Assembly: GCA_902363595.1 (NCBI GenBank)
Contig: CABJAP010000013.1
Location: 62,001 to 126,000 of the forward strand
Direction of reading: 5' to 3'
DNA length: 64,000 nt
Source of the DNA: Clostridia bacterium
GTDB taxonomy: Bacteria; Bacillota; Clostridia; Peptostreptococcales; Anaerovoracaceae
A program made the position numbers and the translations under genes. The notes under the pieces were generated by a model that saw only the letters and a list, made by a program, of their open reading frames with translations, had not been told where the DNA came from and ran no database searches. Positions within the stretch are counted from its first letter, which is position 1. Each line of letters opens with the position of its first letter. This document shows, one piece after another, positions 1 to 8,137 of the stretch.

Positions 1-80
1 CTTCCAAATCCGATGATCGCTACGGTTTTTCCGTCTAATAATCCTAAATTACAATCCTGATCATAATACTTCTTAATCAT
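1..80 (-). CDS. ilvC: Ketol-acid reductoisomerase, N-terminal fragment
   Basis: Only the first 26 or so codons lie in the window; the gene runs off the left edge. The visible protein starts [20 protein letters not shown] and continues into AIIGFG, the start of the NADPH-binding GxGxxG fold of ketol-acid reductoisomerase. That enzyme converts acetolactate or acetohydroxybutyrate to the dihydroxy acids of valine and isoleucine synthesis. An AAGGAGA ribosome binding site precedes the ATG. It follows ilvB and ilvN on the same strand, the classical operon order, which supports the call from a short fragment. Confidence 0.85.
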   Translation of the reverse strand, partial: MIKKYYDQDCNLGLLDGKTVAIIGFG

Positions 81-133
81 TTTAAAAAATCTCCTTTACA
101 TATTTAATTGAAATAAACTTTAGTTGTTAAACA

Positions 134-649
134 TTAATTTTTCTCGATGTTATGTTCCCGTATCCCTCTTTCAATACCTGTGATACCGGTTCTGCACACC
201 TCAGCAATATCGTAGCAATTCATCATATCCATAAAGCCATCCAGCTTTTCCGGCGCGCCGGTGAGCTCTACGATCATACTGTCTTTGGACAAGTCGATGA
301 TCTTTCCTCTATAAATCTCAATAATCTCCCGGATGGCCGTCCGGTCGTTTTTATCACATTTAATCTTAACCAGCAGGAGCTCTCTGTAAAGGCTGTTTCC
401 TGCATCCAGCGTAAAAATATCCCGCACCACTTCCAGCTTTTCAGTCTGGGTCAGAATCTGGTTTAGCGCCTGCTCTGTCCCTGTGAATACAATGGTGATT
501 CTGGAAATCTCCGGATTGTTGGTCGCGGAAACAGTCAGAGAGTCGATGTTAAACCCCCTTCTTCCAAAGAGGCTGACCACCCGAGTCAGAACGTTGGATT
601 GGTTATCGACCAAAATGCTGATTACTTCTTTTTTCAGTGTTTTATCCAT
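134..649 (-). CDS. ilvN: Acetolactate synthase small (regulatory) subunit
   Basis: 171 residues, normal for the family. An N-terminal ACT domain (about residues 8-80, with the NQSNVLTRVVSLFGRRGFNI signature) binds valine for feedback inhibition in known homologues; the C-terminal half matches the small-subunit C-terminal domain. It activates and regulates the catalytic subunit IlvB, encoded 13 bp upstream. The ATG at 649 has a good AGGAAGGAGAA site. It lies between ilvB and ilvC and is presumably cotranscribed from the ilvB promoter. Confidence 0.95.
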   Translation of the reverse strand: MDKTLKKEVISILVDNQSNVLTRVVSLFGRRGFNIDSLTVSATNNPEISRITIVFTGTEQALNQILTQTEKLEVVRDIFTLDAGNSLYRELLLVKIKCDKNDRTAIREIIEIYRGKIIDLSKDSMIVELTGAPEKLDGFMDMMNCYDIAEVCRTGITGIERGIREHNIEKN

Positions 650-662
650 TGCCTTCTCCTTC

Positions 663-2324
663 CTATCCGATGATCATATCTTCAACCGTACCGCCGCCGG
701 GGATCATTGGCAGCACTCGTTCCTCTCTTGCAATGGCACAGTCGATCCATACCGGTCCCTTTTCCTTCAGAGCCTTTTTGAACACGTCTTCGAACTCCGT
801 AGGCGTTGATGCGGAATAACCTTTTGCTCCAAAGGCGTCGGCCAATTTGGGGAAATCGGTTTTCCGTTCCGGTGTTGTGGCCGAATAGCGGCGCCCGTAA
901 AAGCTGGTCTGCCACTGGTAAACCATACCCAAAACCCGGTTGTTCATAATGATGGTTATTATAGGAAGTTCTTCGCTGACAGCGGTGCATGCCTCGTTGA
1001 GGTTCATGTGGAAAGAACCGTCTCCCGTAAAGTGAATGACCCGCTTTTCCGGACATCCCACCTGAGCGCCGATGGCCGCTCCGTAGCCGAAGCCCATGGT
1101 TCCCAGCCCGCCGCTGGTGATGAAGTCCTTTGTTTTATCATGCTTGAGATATTGGGCCGCCCACATTTGATGCTGTCCAACATCTGTAACATAAATCGTT
1201 TCTTTATCAGTCAGGTCGCATACCGCGGTTACAATTTCGCTCGGATGCAGCTCCGCATCCTGACACTTCACGTCGCCGGTCTTTTTCTTCCATTCGGTGG
1301 ATTGGGCCACCCATTCTCCGTGATCTCGTTTTTCGATCATCGGCAGCAGCTTTTTCAGAAAATCCTTAACATCACTGATGACGCTTTTATCTACAATAAC
1401 ATTTTTGTTGATTTCGCTCTTATCGATGTCAACCTGAACTTTTTTTGCTCGCTTGGCAAATTTCTTAGGGTTGAGCGCTACACGGTCGCTGAATCTGCAG
1501 CCCAGGGCTACCAGAAGGTCGGCCCGGTCCACTGCCCGATTGGCGGCAATACTGCCATGCATTCCAATCAGACCCAGGTTTCGTTTATTTTCGTACCCCA
1601 GAATTCCGGCTGCCATCAAAGTATATGTAGCTGGGATATCCGCCTTTTCGATCAACTCGTTCAGTTCATCTCCCGCATCCGAAGCCGGTACGCCGCCCCC
1701 GAAATAGATAACAGGCCGTTCCGCCTGGTTAATCATGGCCGCGATCTCCGCCACCTCATCGTCGTCGGCCAGAGGATGCGGCTGGAGCGCAAGCGGTTTC
1801 CCCTTTTTATAATCAATGGTATCCGCTGTAACGTCTTTGGTGATATCAATCAGCACCGGACCTTTTCTTCCGCTGTTTGCAATGCGGAAGGATTCGCGTA
1901 TGGCGTGCTCCAAATCCTCGATTCTATTTACAAAGAAGCTATGTTTCGTAATGGGTAAGGTCACACCAGTAATACATATTTCCTGAAAAGCATCCCGCCC
2001 GATCAAGCTGTCCGGTACGTTGGCCGTTATCGCGATCATGGGAACACTGTCCATAAAAGCCGTCGCGATTCCTGTGACCAGATTCGTTGCGCCCGGCCCG
2101 CTGGTGGCAAAAACAACGCCTGTTTTTCCAGTAGCTCTGTAATAGCCGTCCGCCGCATGGGCAGCTCCCTGCTCATGGGCCGTAAGGACGTGCTTAATTT
2201 TGTCCCTGTATTCATACAGCACATCGTATAGATTCAAGGCTGTTCCGCCCGGGTATCCGAATACCGTATCCACACCATGCTCCAACAAAATTTCCGCTAC
2301 TAACTGTGATCCTGTTAACTTCAT
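663..2324 (-). CDS. ilvB: Acetolactate synthase large (catalytic) subunit
   Basis: 553 residues, typical length. A thiamine-diphosphate enzyme that condenses pyruvate with pyruvate or 2-oxobutyrate, the first common step of valine, leucine and isoleucine synthesis. The catalytic glutamate (AHEQGAAHAADGY, about residue 51) is present, and the ThDP/Mg motif GDGSFHMN...NN lies near residues 433-461. The middle carries the FAD-binding type domain. The start at 2324 has an AAGGAAG site. It is first gene of ilvB-ilvN-ilvC; a clear sigma-70-type promoter lies about 100 bp upstream and I saw no T-box in the roughly 90-nt leader. Confidence 0.96.
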   Translation of the reverse strand: MKLTGSQLVAEILLEHGVDTVFGYPGGTALNLYDVLYEYRDKIKHVLTAHEQGAAHAADGYYRATGKTGVVFATSGPGATNLVTGIATAFMDSVPMIAITANVPDSLIGRDAFQEICITGVTLPITKHSFFVNRIEDLEHAIRESFRIANSGRKGPVLIDITKDVTADTIDYKKGKPLALQPHPLADDDEVAEIAAMINQAERPVIYFGGGVPASDAGDELNELIEKADIPATYTLMAAGILGYENKRNLGLIGMHGSIAANRAVDRADLLVALGCRFSDRVALNPKKFAKRAKKVQVDIDKSEINKNVIVDKSVISDVKDFLKKLLPMIEKRDHGEWVAQSTEWKKKTGDVKCQDAELHPSEIVTAVCDLTDKETIYVTDVGQHQMWAAQYLKHDKTKDFITSGGLGTMGFGYGAAIGAQVGCPEKRVIHFTGDGSFHMNLNEACTAVSEELPIITIIMNNRVLGMVYQWQTSFYGRRYSATTPERKTDFPKLADAFGAKGYSASTPTEFEDVFKKALKEKGPVWIDCAIAREERVLPMIPGGGTVEDMIIG

Positions 2325-2422
2325 TTCGCATTCTTCCTTTACTTTAAAAATTTTCTCGTTTGTCCCTCTTAATAATGGATGTTATTTACACTTATACACC
2401 ATTTTTTGCTCTAGCACAACCT

Positions 2423-2450
2423 ATTATAGAGCTTTTTTTAATAAAGTCAA
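2423..2450 (-). promoter_or_regulatory. Sigma-70-type promoter of ilvBNC
   Basis: On the minus strand, TTGACT (2445-2450) and TATAAT (2423-2428) are separated by 16 bp. The predicted start is near 2416, about 90 nt upstream of the ilvB ATG. The leader is AT-rich without a recognisable T-box or leader peptide. Confidence 0.7.
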
Positions 2451-2846
2451 TGCATTTTTGTGTTTTTACACAACATTTTTTTATTTTTATCGTTTAAAAT
2501 AACAAAATTAACTTTTTGAAGCTTTAATTCGTCGGACACCCGACCTTGCATGCCGCGTCCATGGAAATTTTATTATGCCTTTCTCCAAGGCAAATGCTGT
2601 GAACCGTAAAACAAATGCCTCACGATCAAAATCTTCTAAAACCTTGTTCCTTTCAGACAGTTTTTGGCCCGTGCGGTTCCTGCCCAGCGCCCGATAAAAG
2701 AAAAAGTATCCGTATTTAGTCCGATCTCTTTCAATTCTGATCCTTTTTCCAAATGGCAGCTTCAAAAGTGTCAGTAACGAAGATATCTTTTCTAAATACC
2801 GATACTTGCTTAGGCAGATGGGTTCGATCCCCCAGAAAATCACCGG
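2451..2846. other. Intergenic stretch without a recognised gene
   Basis: About 400 bp between the ilvB promoter and a possible small ORF. Open frames on the minus strand (2508-2843, 2731-3105) have no family resemblance I recognise and no good ribosome binding site. A T-loop-like GGTTCGATCC near 2821 is not part of a tRNA. I see no confident feature here. Confidence 0.4.
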
Positions 2847-2963
2847 TTAACTGTCGGGATTCACGGTCTTTAGCAGCTTTTCCGATCCTTTCTTCTCTGC
2901 GGCTGCAATAGCCCATGACGCCGCAGCCCCGGTCAGCAGCAGGAGCCAATGCCGTTCCTTCAT
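2847..2963 (-). CDS. Possible 38-residue membrane/secreted peptide
   Basis: A short frame downstream of the DUF6506 gene. It begins MKERHWLLLLTGAAASWAIA, that is, a basic start then a hydrophobic stretch like a signal anchor, and ends in a charged tail. Codon use resembles coding sequence of this genome. Against it: no clear Shine-Dalgarno site precedes the ATG, and a strong hairpin lies just upstream. It could be the last gene of the sigma-54 operon or chance. I do not recognise a family. Confidence 0.3.
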   Translation of the reverse strand: MKERHWLLLLTGAAASWAIAAAEKKGSEKLLKTVNPDS

Positions 2964-2973
2964 ATACAAACGC

Positions 2974-3005
2974 GGATACCGGTCCAATGGCCCGGACCGA
3001 TACCC
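2974..3005. other. 12-bp hairpin after the DUF6506 gene
   Basis: GGATACCGGTCC and GGACCGATACCC form a 12-bp stem (two G-U pairs in the transcript) with an 8-nt loop. It lies about 40 bp past the DUF6506 stop codon. There is no real T-tract, so it may stabilise the mRNA end or be a weak terminator. Confidence 0.45.
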
Positions 3006-3043
3006 GCATTTCTTTAATCAGATTCCGTTGAATTTGGTCATGT

Positions 3044-3349
3044 CTACATCCACTTTTCATCCCCAGACAAACCATCATATCCCGGATGATTATCAAAGCG
3101 TACAATGCCTACCGGATATGCCCCATTGGCAGCTTTTATCACCCGGCCATGTCCCAGCACTCCGAAGCCTCCGCACAGTTCCAGGGAAGCGATTCCCTCT
3201 TCGGCCAGTTTCCCCGCTTGCTTCACCGCCTGTTCATAGCTTCCGACACCAATCAAAATCAATTCTCCCTTTTCCCCGGTTTTCATGACGGTTCTCTGTG
3301 CTTCTTTCAAATCCCCATTGATAAACATAAAAGCGACTTTTCTTTTCAT
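3044..3349 (-). CDS. DUF6506-like small protein
   Basis: 101 residues, starting MKRKVAFMFINGDLKEAQRT, with a glycine-rich core (CGGFGVLGHGRVIKAA) and a VRFDNHPGYDG end. Length and pattern match small proteins annotated as DUF6506, whose function is unknown. It follows the M20 amidohydrolase by 23 bp and is the last clear gene of the MFS-M20-DUF6506 unit controlled by the divergent sigma-54 activator. By context it may serve in handling the amide substrate; that is inference. Confidence 0.7.
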   Translation of the reverse strand: MKRKVAFMFINGDLKEAQRTVMKTGEKGELILIGVGSYEQAVKQAGKLAEEGIASLELCGGFGVLGHGRVIKAANGAYPVGIVRFDNHPGYDGLSGDEKWM

Positions 3350-3372
3350 AGCCTGCGCCTCCTTTTATACTT

Positions 3373-4773
3373 TTATTTTCTATATTTACTCATTTCCGCC
3401 GCATTGGCATCCAGCGTCGGCTTTAGATTTGGATCTAAAAGCACTTCATATGGCCTGCCTCCCTGCCGCTGCCTCAGCTCCTCTTTCGCCTCTTTGATCA
3501 GCTGGGGATTTTCCACCAGTTCCACTGCTGTGCAGGCCAATGTTTTGGCTGCGGTCATAACCGCCTGCCTACCGGCGTCGCGGCCCGCAAGAGCTGTAAC
3601 GACCCAATTGTGGAGAGGCAGTCCCTCGGGCACCATTTCAATCAACAGAATATCCATCGGTGCGAACCAGCTGTATTCTGACGAGTCATTGACCGGCATA
3701 CTGCTGCATTCAAAGGGTAGCGGCGGACGTCCCATAGGTGTGATTTCAACGCCGGCTTCTTCCTGGATCTTTGCAATAAACTGACAGTCCTCTTGAGAAA
3801 ATTTCGGCGTTCCCACCAGCTCCAGATTGCGGCTCATGACTTGAGAAATGGTCTTATTAGGCAGTTTTTCATGAGTCATAGTAATGATCTCCTTTTCTAC
3901 GGTTGTCCCGGTAGCCAACGCAATCCCGTTGGCGCAGTCATCCACCCTTGCCGCCAGCTGCCGCATGGATTCCGAGTCGCCCATCCTGCCCACGCACCAC
4001 AGCGTGGCCCGGTCCGGCACCACATTGGGTCCCCCGCCGATATCTGCGAACGTATAGTTCAGTGTGGTTTCTCCACCAGGTTTTCCAGGCTGGGCATGTT
4101 CCCGCAAAAACTCCAGAGCATTGCCCATGAGCACGGCCGCGTCCAGCGCGCTTCTTCCAAGCCACGGAGAATTTCCGTGGGCAGTTCTTCCTTTAAAATG
4201 ATACTGGAAGTTGAAAAAGGCTACGCATTCTGTGAATCCGGCCTTGGTATAAGGCATTACATGCCAATCCAATACGCAGTCCAGCCCCTTAAAATATCCT
4301 TCTCTGGCGAAGAATGGTTTTGCCAGGCACATTTCTTCGGCCGGAGTCCCGAAGATTTTAATTCTGGCTTTCAGTTTTTTTGCGTCAATCAGCGACTTTA
4401 GGGCTGTGGCGGCCGTAACCCCTCCGATTGCCATCAGATTATGTCCGCATCCGTGTCCCGGAGCCCCCTTCTGCAAGCTCTCCGGATAGGCACAATTCTT
4501 GTCCTGGGACAATCCCGGCAGGGCGTCATACTCGCAATTAAATCCGATTACCGGCCCCTCATCGCCATATTCCGCAACAAAGGCCGTGGGCATTCCCACC
4601 GCTCCTTTCTCAACCTGATATCCTGCTTTGTCCAGGTAATCCGTAAGCAAGGATGACGCGTAATACTCCTGCATGCTCAACTCTGGATTTTCCCATATCT
4701 TCCAGGATATGTCCATCAGCTCATCCTGATTGTCCTCGATCCAGGAAATCGCTTGTGTTTTTAATGTTTTCAT
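3373..4773 (-). CDS. M20 family amidohydrolase, AbgB-like
   Basis: 466 residues. Metal-dependent hydrolase of the M20D/aminobenzoyl-glutamate hydrolase type, which cleaves amide bonds of N-acyl or N-aryl amino acids in the cytoplasm. Metal-site motifs are visible: EYDALPG near residue 83, GHGCGHNLMA near 107-116, the GTPAEE catalytic-glutamate motif, and DWHVMPY. A central lid/dimerisation domain follows (YHFKGRTAHGNSPWLGRSALDA). Start has a GGGAGG site. It lies directly after an MFS transporter, so import then hydrolysis of the same substrate is likely; the substrate cannot be named from sequence. Confidence 0.88.
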   Translation of the reverse strand: MKTLKTQAISWIEDNQDELMDISWKIWENPELSMQEYYASSLLTDYLDKAGYQVEKGAVGMPTAFVAEYGDEGPVIGFNCEYDALPGLSQDKNCAYPESLQKGAPGHGCGHNLMAIGGVTAATALKSLIDAKKLKARIKIFGTPAEEMCLAKPFFAREGYFKGLDCVLDWHVMPYTKAGFTECVAFFNFQYHFKGRTAHGNSPWLGRSALDAAVLMGNALEFLREHAQPGKPGGETTLNYTFADIGGGPNVVPDRATLWCVGRMGDSESMRQLAARVDDCANGIALATGTTVEKEIITMTHEKLPNKTISQVMSRNLELVGTPKFSQEDCQFIAKIQEEAGVEITPMGRPPLPFECSSMPVNDSSEYSWFAPMDILLIEMVPEGLPLHNWVVTALAGRDAGRQAVMTAAKTLACTAVELVENPQLIKEAKEELRQRQGGRPYEVLLDPNLKPTLDANAAEMSKYRK

Positions 4774-4791
4774 ACTTCATAACCTCCCGCA

Positions 4792-6051
4792 CTAATATGT
4801 ATATTTTTTTCTCAATTTGAAGCAGATCAATCTTAGAATAACAACGATCGCCATCGAACCGACCGCCATACACCAGAATGCCACATAACTGCCTGTCACA
4901 TCAAAGATGACAGCTGCCAGAGTTCCTCCGAAGGTGCCCCCAAAGTTGGTCGCCATATTCATTCCCGCTGCAATATTACCGTAATCCTTCTCACCAAAGA
5001 GCGCGTTTACAAGCAGCGGCGGACAGACGGTAATTCCTCCGCCTCCGATTCCGTAACAAATGACTGCGCCAAAGACAAACACCACTGGATTTATGGTCAT
5101 CAGAGCCAAACATACAAACTGCAGTCCAAAGATCACAGCCGAAAAAATGGATCCAAACTTTGTTCCAAACTTATCACACAGAAAACCGATCAGAATTTTT
5201 CCGATGGCAATCATCCCCAAATTAAAGGATGCGATCAGGGCAGCCTTTTCCACGGAAAACCCGCAATCGATAAAAAAGGGCGTCGAGTTAAATAGAATGG
5301 CCGTAGAACCAAACGTCGTCAAGGTCGCAGATGCTGCGATCATCCAAAACATAGGCGTTTTCAGAGCTTCTCTTATGACCATGCCTTTTGCTTCGCCGGT
5401 ACTTTCTTTTTGAGTTTCCGCAAGGGTCTCTCCCATTCTTACAAAGCCTCTTTGCTCCGGCGTTTTCACAAGAAAGATCAATGACATGGCCGCTACCACT
5501 CCGAAGAGAACAGCCAGAACCAAGTATCCCGTTCTCCAGCCCGAACCGGAAATAACCGAGTTGAGCAGCGGCAGGATAACCAGCCCGCCGACGCCGCTAC
5601 CTACAAAGCAGAATCCCATTGCTGTTCCTCTTACTTTGCCGCCGAACCAGTTGTTAAGGATGATGGACAAAGGCAGAACTGTACAATTGGAAAATCCCAC
5701 ACCGAGGAAAATCGCGCCAAAATAAAACATGTACAAGGATTTTGCCATTGCAAAGATAACGTAACCGGCAGCCGCAACCAGTGCGGAAATCACAACGATT
5801 CGCTTGACATTGCCTTTTGCCATACGCTTTCCATAATAAGCTGTCACTCCAATTGACACCAACAAAAGAATGGTCTGGTACAAAAGGAAGGATCCTCGAT
5901 CGACCCCGAAAGCTTCCGTAACCGATATTACAAATACACTTGTAATGGAAATACATCCCGTGTAGGCGATTGACATCATGAGAAATCCCACAATCATCAG
6001 CACCCAGCCATAATAAAACCTTCCATTTTGTCTTAACCCTACTTTGTTCAT
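4792..6051 (-). CDS. MFS transporter, OxlT-like
   Basis: 419 residues, about 12 hydrophobic segments, with the N-terminal FYYGWVLMIVGFLMM pattern shared by oxalate/formate and monocarboxylate-type MFS carriers. It is the first gene of the operon; the ATG at 6051 is preceded by CAGGGAGG. A sigma-54 promoter sits about 60 bp upstream and a divergent sigma-54 activator next to it. Presumably it imports the substrate of the M20 amidohydrolase encoded downstream. The exact solute is unknown. Confidence 0.88.
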   Translation of the reverse strand: MNKVGLRQNGRFYYGWVLMIVGFLMMSIAYTGCISITSVFVISVTEAFGVDRGSFLLYQTILLLVSIGVTAYYGKRMAKGNVKRIVVISALVAAAGYVIFAMAKSLYMFYFGAIFLGVGFSNCTVLPLSIILNNWFGGKVRGTAMGFCFVGSGVGGLVILPLLNSVISGSGWRTGYLVLAVLFGVVAAMSLIFLVKTPEQRGFVRMGETLAETQKESTGEAKGMVIREALKTPMFWMIAASATLTTFGSTAILFNSTPFFIDCGFSVEKAALIASFNLGMIAIGKILIGFLCDKFGTKFGSIFSAVIFGLQFVCLALMTINPVVFVFGAVICYGIGGGGITVCPPLLVNALFGEKDYGNIAAGMNMATNFGGTFGGTLAAVIFDVTGSYVAFWCMAVGSMAIVVILRLICFKLRKKYTY

Positions 6052-6104
6052 AAACGATACCTCCCTGAGTTCCGAATGAAATATTTATTCTGTCTATGGA
6101 CAAC

Positions 6105-6120
6105 TGCAATTACTATGCCA
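6105..6120 (-). promoter_or_regulatory. Sigma-54 promoter of the MFS-M20-DUF6506 operon
   Basis: Reading the minus strand: TGGCAT-AGTAA-TTGCA. The invariant GG and GC are ten bases apart, as in sigma-54 (-24/-12) promoters. One base differs from the TGGCAC consensus. Predicted start is near 6094, giving a 40-nt leader. Confidence 0.85.
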
Positions 6121-6212
6121 CCCTTTTGGCTGTTTTTTTCTCGTTAAAACCATTAAAACCCACTATTTTTCATAAAATTCAGCCCATTTCCCCCTTGGCA
6201 GCTTTCCGATCC

Positions 6213-6228
6213 ATGCAAAAATTCATAC
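6213..6228. promoter_or_regulatory. Upstream activator site (proximal)
   Basis: ATGCAAAAATTCATAC matches the palindromic unit found at 6293-6312 (TGTATGAAATTTTGCATACA), read on the other strand. It is about 100 bp upstream of the sigma-54 promoter and is a probable binding site of the divergent activator. Confidence 0.6.
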
Positions 6229-6267
6229 CTTTTCTTGCCCATCTTTGTTGAAGTTTCTTTTGTTTTC

Positions 6268-6318
6268 GGGAAATGTATGATAAAATTCATAGTGTATGAA
6301 ATTTTGCATACATTTCCC
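6268..6318. promoter_or_regulatory. 51-bp palindromic upstream activator region
   Basis: An imperfect palindrome centred on 6293: GGGAAATGTATG at the left end and CATACATTTCCC at the right, 24-bp arms with three mismatches. It holds two tandem dyads (about 6274-6291 and 6293-6312) about 19 bp apart. The location, 150-210 bp upstream of the sigma-54 promoter and just before the activator gene, fits enhancer sites for the activator, and could also mediate autoregulation. Confidence 0.75.
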
Positions 6319-6344
6319 CCTATCACTTCCAAAAGGGTAGAAAA

Positions 6345-7733
6345 ATGATTGAAAATCTTACGGATTTAAACTTATTGCGGTTTATTGTCAACAATGCCGC
6401 CTGCGCCATTATTTTAATCGACAAGAACGAAAACGTGATTATGACCAATCTGGAATATGAAAAATTGACAGGCTACACGGACCGCTATCTGACCGGCATG
6501 ACGGTGGGCGATATGATTGAAAAAAAGATCATCCACGATTCTGTTTCGCGAAAAGTCATGAGGCAGAAACAAACCGTCGTTCTGGAACAGCTATCAGCGG
6601 GCAGCTCCGGTTCTGAGTATTTAGTTATGGTAAAGGGGATCCCCTATTGGGGCGAATCCGAAGAGATCGAATATGTCATCTGCTGCCTCTTTGATATTAG
6701 CGACAAGCGCCGCATAATCGAGGATTTGACAGCCAGCAATTTGAAATACAGCATGGAACTGCTGCAGCTGAAAAAAGACGCGGCAGCCAACGCCGGCATC
6801 GTCTATCGAAGTCCCCTGATGCAAAGGATCATCGATAAGGCGGAAATCATCGCCAAGACGGATTCCACGGCTCTGATTCTCGGCGAATCCGGGACGGGAA
6901 AAAGCATGATCGCCAGATTCCTTCACGATAACAGCCAGCGGGCGGACAACACCTTTCTTACCATCAACTGCGGCGCTGTCCCCGACTCTCTGATCGAGTC
7001 GGAGCTTTTCGGCTACGAAAAGGGGGCCTTTACCGGAGCTCAGACCTCTGGGAAACAAGGGCTTGTAGAGCTGGCCGACAATGGGACTCTATTTCTGGAC
7101 GAAATCGGCGACATGCCTTATGAGCTCCAGGTAAAGCTGCTGCGCCTCTTGCAGGAAAAAGAATTTTTTCGAATCGGCGGAACTCGTCCTTTAAAAGTAG
7201 ATACCCGAATCATTGCTGCCACCAATCAAAACCTAAAAGAGCAAATTGAAAAAAAACTGTTCCGGGAAGATTTGTACTATCGGCTCAATGTCCTCAACCT
7301 GCAGATCCCCCCTTTGCGGGAACGGACTGAAGACATTCCCATTTTAGCGGAAACCTTCCGTCTTAAATTCAATGAACGTTATCAGCTGCAAAAAGTTCTG
7401 AGCCATGAGCTCATCAACCATTTGTCCCAGCTCCAGCTCCGCGGCAATGTCAGAGAATTGGAAAACCTCATCGAAAGGCTGGTCCTGTTTTCCACCGAAA
7501 AAGTGCTTACCGTGAATCATCTGCCAGGAATTCTCGAGCCGGAAGGCCCTGCGGCCCTTTCCTGCAACATGGATCTGGAACATTCAACGTATCAGCAGCT
7601 GCGGGATCAATTTGAACGAACTCTGCTGACGGAAGCAAAGAAACGATACCAGACAACTGCCGAAATTGGCCGGCAGCTCCAGGTGGACCAGTCCACGATC
7701 TCCAGAAAACTAAAAAAATATAAAATTGATTGA
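6345..7733 (+). CDS. Sigma-54-dependent transcriptional activator (PAS-AAA+-Fis HTH)
   Basis: 462 residues. An N-terminal PAS sensor (about 10-120, IILIDKNENVIMTNLEYEKLTGY) is followed by a sigma-54 interaction AAA+ domain: Walker A GESGTGKS near 180, the sigma-54-contacting loop GAFTGA near 228, Walker B LFLDEIG near 250. The C-terminus (about 430-460, TTAEIGRQLQVDQSTISRKL) is a Fis-type helix-turn-helix. It is transcribed away from the MFS-M20 operon, whose sigma-54 promoter and palindromic sites lie in the shared 290-bp region; it almost certainly activates that operon in response to a ligand at the PAS domain. Confidence 0.93.
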   Translation: MIENLTDLNLLRFIVNNAACAIILIDKNENVIMTNLEYEKLTGYTDRYLTGMTVGDMIEKKIIHDSVSRKVMRQKQTVVLEQLSAGSSGSEYLVMVKGIPYWGESEEIEYVICCLFDISDKRRIIEDLTASNLKYSMELLQLKKDAAANAGIVYRSPLMQRIIDKAEIIAKTDSTALILGESGTGKSMIARFLHDNSQRADNTFLTINCGAVPDSLIESELFGYEKGAFTGAQTSGKQGLVELADNGTLFLDEIGDMPYELQVKLLRLLQEKEFFRIGGTRPLKVDTRIIAATNQNLKEQIEKKLFREDLYYRLNVLNLQIPPLRERTEDIPILAETFRLKFNERYQLQKVLSHELINHLSQLQLRGNVRELENLIERLVLFSTEKVLTVNHLPGILEPEGPAALSCNMDLEHSTYQQLRDQFERTLLTEAKKRYQTTAEIGRQLQVDQSTISRKLKKYKID

Positions 7734-7759
7734 CAAACGCCTCCACGACCGGTTATACT
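7730..7759 (+). promoter_or_regulatory. Promoter of the leuA T-box leader
   Basis: TTGACA (7730-7735) overlaps the stop codon of the activator gene and is followed after 18 bp by TATACT (7754-7759). Predicted start is near 7767, just ahead of the T-box leader. Confidence 0.75.
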
Positions 7760-7766
7760 GGTTAGT

Positions 7767-8065
7767 AACTTTTGAAATTTCATATTGTTGCGTTGAAGGG
7801 AATAAATTAGACCTCAAACATCTAACAGAGAGCAGCCGGCGGGTGGAAAGGCTGCAGATCATAGGGCTGGTGTCTCACCCCGGAGCAAAATCTTAAAAGA
7901 TGCGCCTTATGCCGGGCATCTTTCAGCATTCAGCCGATCGGCTCGAATGCCCAGAGTGGGCCCCTGGTGATAGCCGGGACCAATAAGAGTGGTACCGCGG
8001 AAGTTTGAAATCAAACCTTCGTCTCTTATGCAGCGATCTGCATAAAAGGCGGGGGTATTTTTTTT
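7767..8065 (+). promoter_or_regulatory. Leucine T-box riboswitch with terminator
   Basis: Landmarks seen in order: a stem I region with GAATAAATTAGACC; AGAGAGCAGCCGG...GGCTGC; a candidate specifier CTC (Leu) at 7874-7876 in GTGTCTCACC; the conserved T-box AGAGTGGTACCGCGG (7986-8000); and a terminator hairpin (8017-8055, about 17 bp with one mismatch and several G-U pairs) followed by T8. The TGGT of the T-box can pair with the acceptor end of a tRNA with discriminator A, as in tRNA-Leu. Uncharged tRNA-Leu should favour antitermination and expression of leuA. Confidence 0.92.
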
Positions 8066-8066
8066 A

Positions 8067-8090
8067 GAACAAAGTCGGCTTTGCCGATTC
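8067..8090 (+). repeat. 24-bp hairpin repeat, copy 1
   Basis: GAACAAAGTCGGCTTTGCCGATTC contains the hairpin TCGGC-TTT-GCCGA. The same 24 bases occur inverted at 16564-16587. Here it lies between the T-box terminator and leuA. Confidence 0.7.
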
Positions 8091-8137
8091 CCAGGAATAT
8101 GCCTGCGATTTAGAAGAAAGGAAGGAACAAACTGGAA

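Noticed and set aside
1008..1958. 316-codon plus-strand frame over ilvB
   Set aside because: It is the complement of the ilvB coding sequence and has no family match.
2815..2836. T-loop-like GGTTCGATCCCC suggesting a tRNA
   Set aside because: The possible acceptor stem partner (TTTTCT) is only about 50 bases away and no D or anticodon arm fits.
2508..2843. 111-codon minus-strand frame
   Set aside because: No ribosome binding site, no family resemblance and an arginine-rich composition typical of a chance frame.
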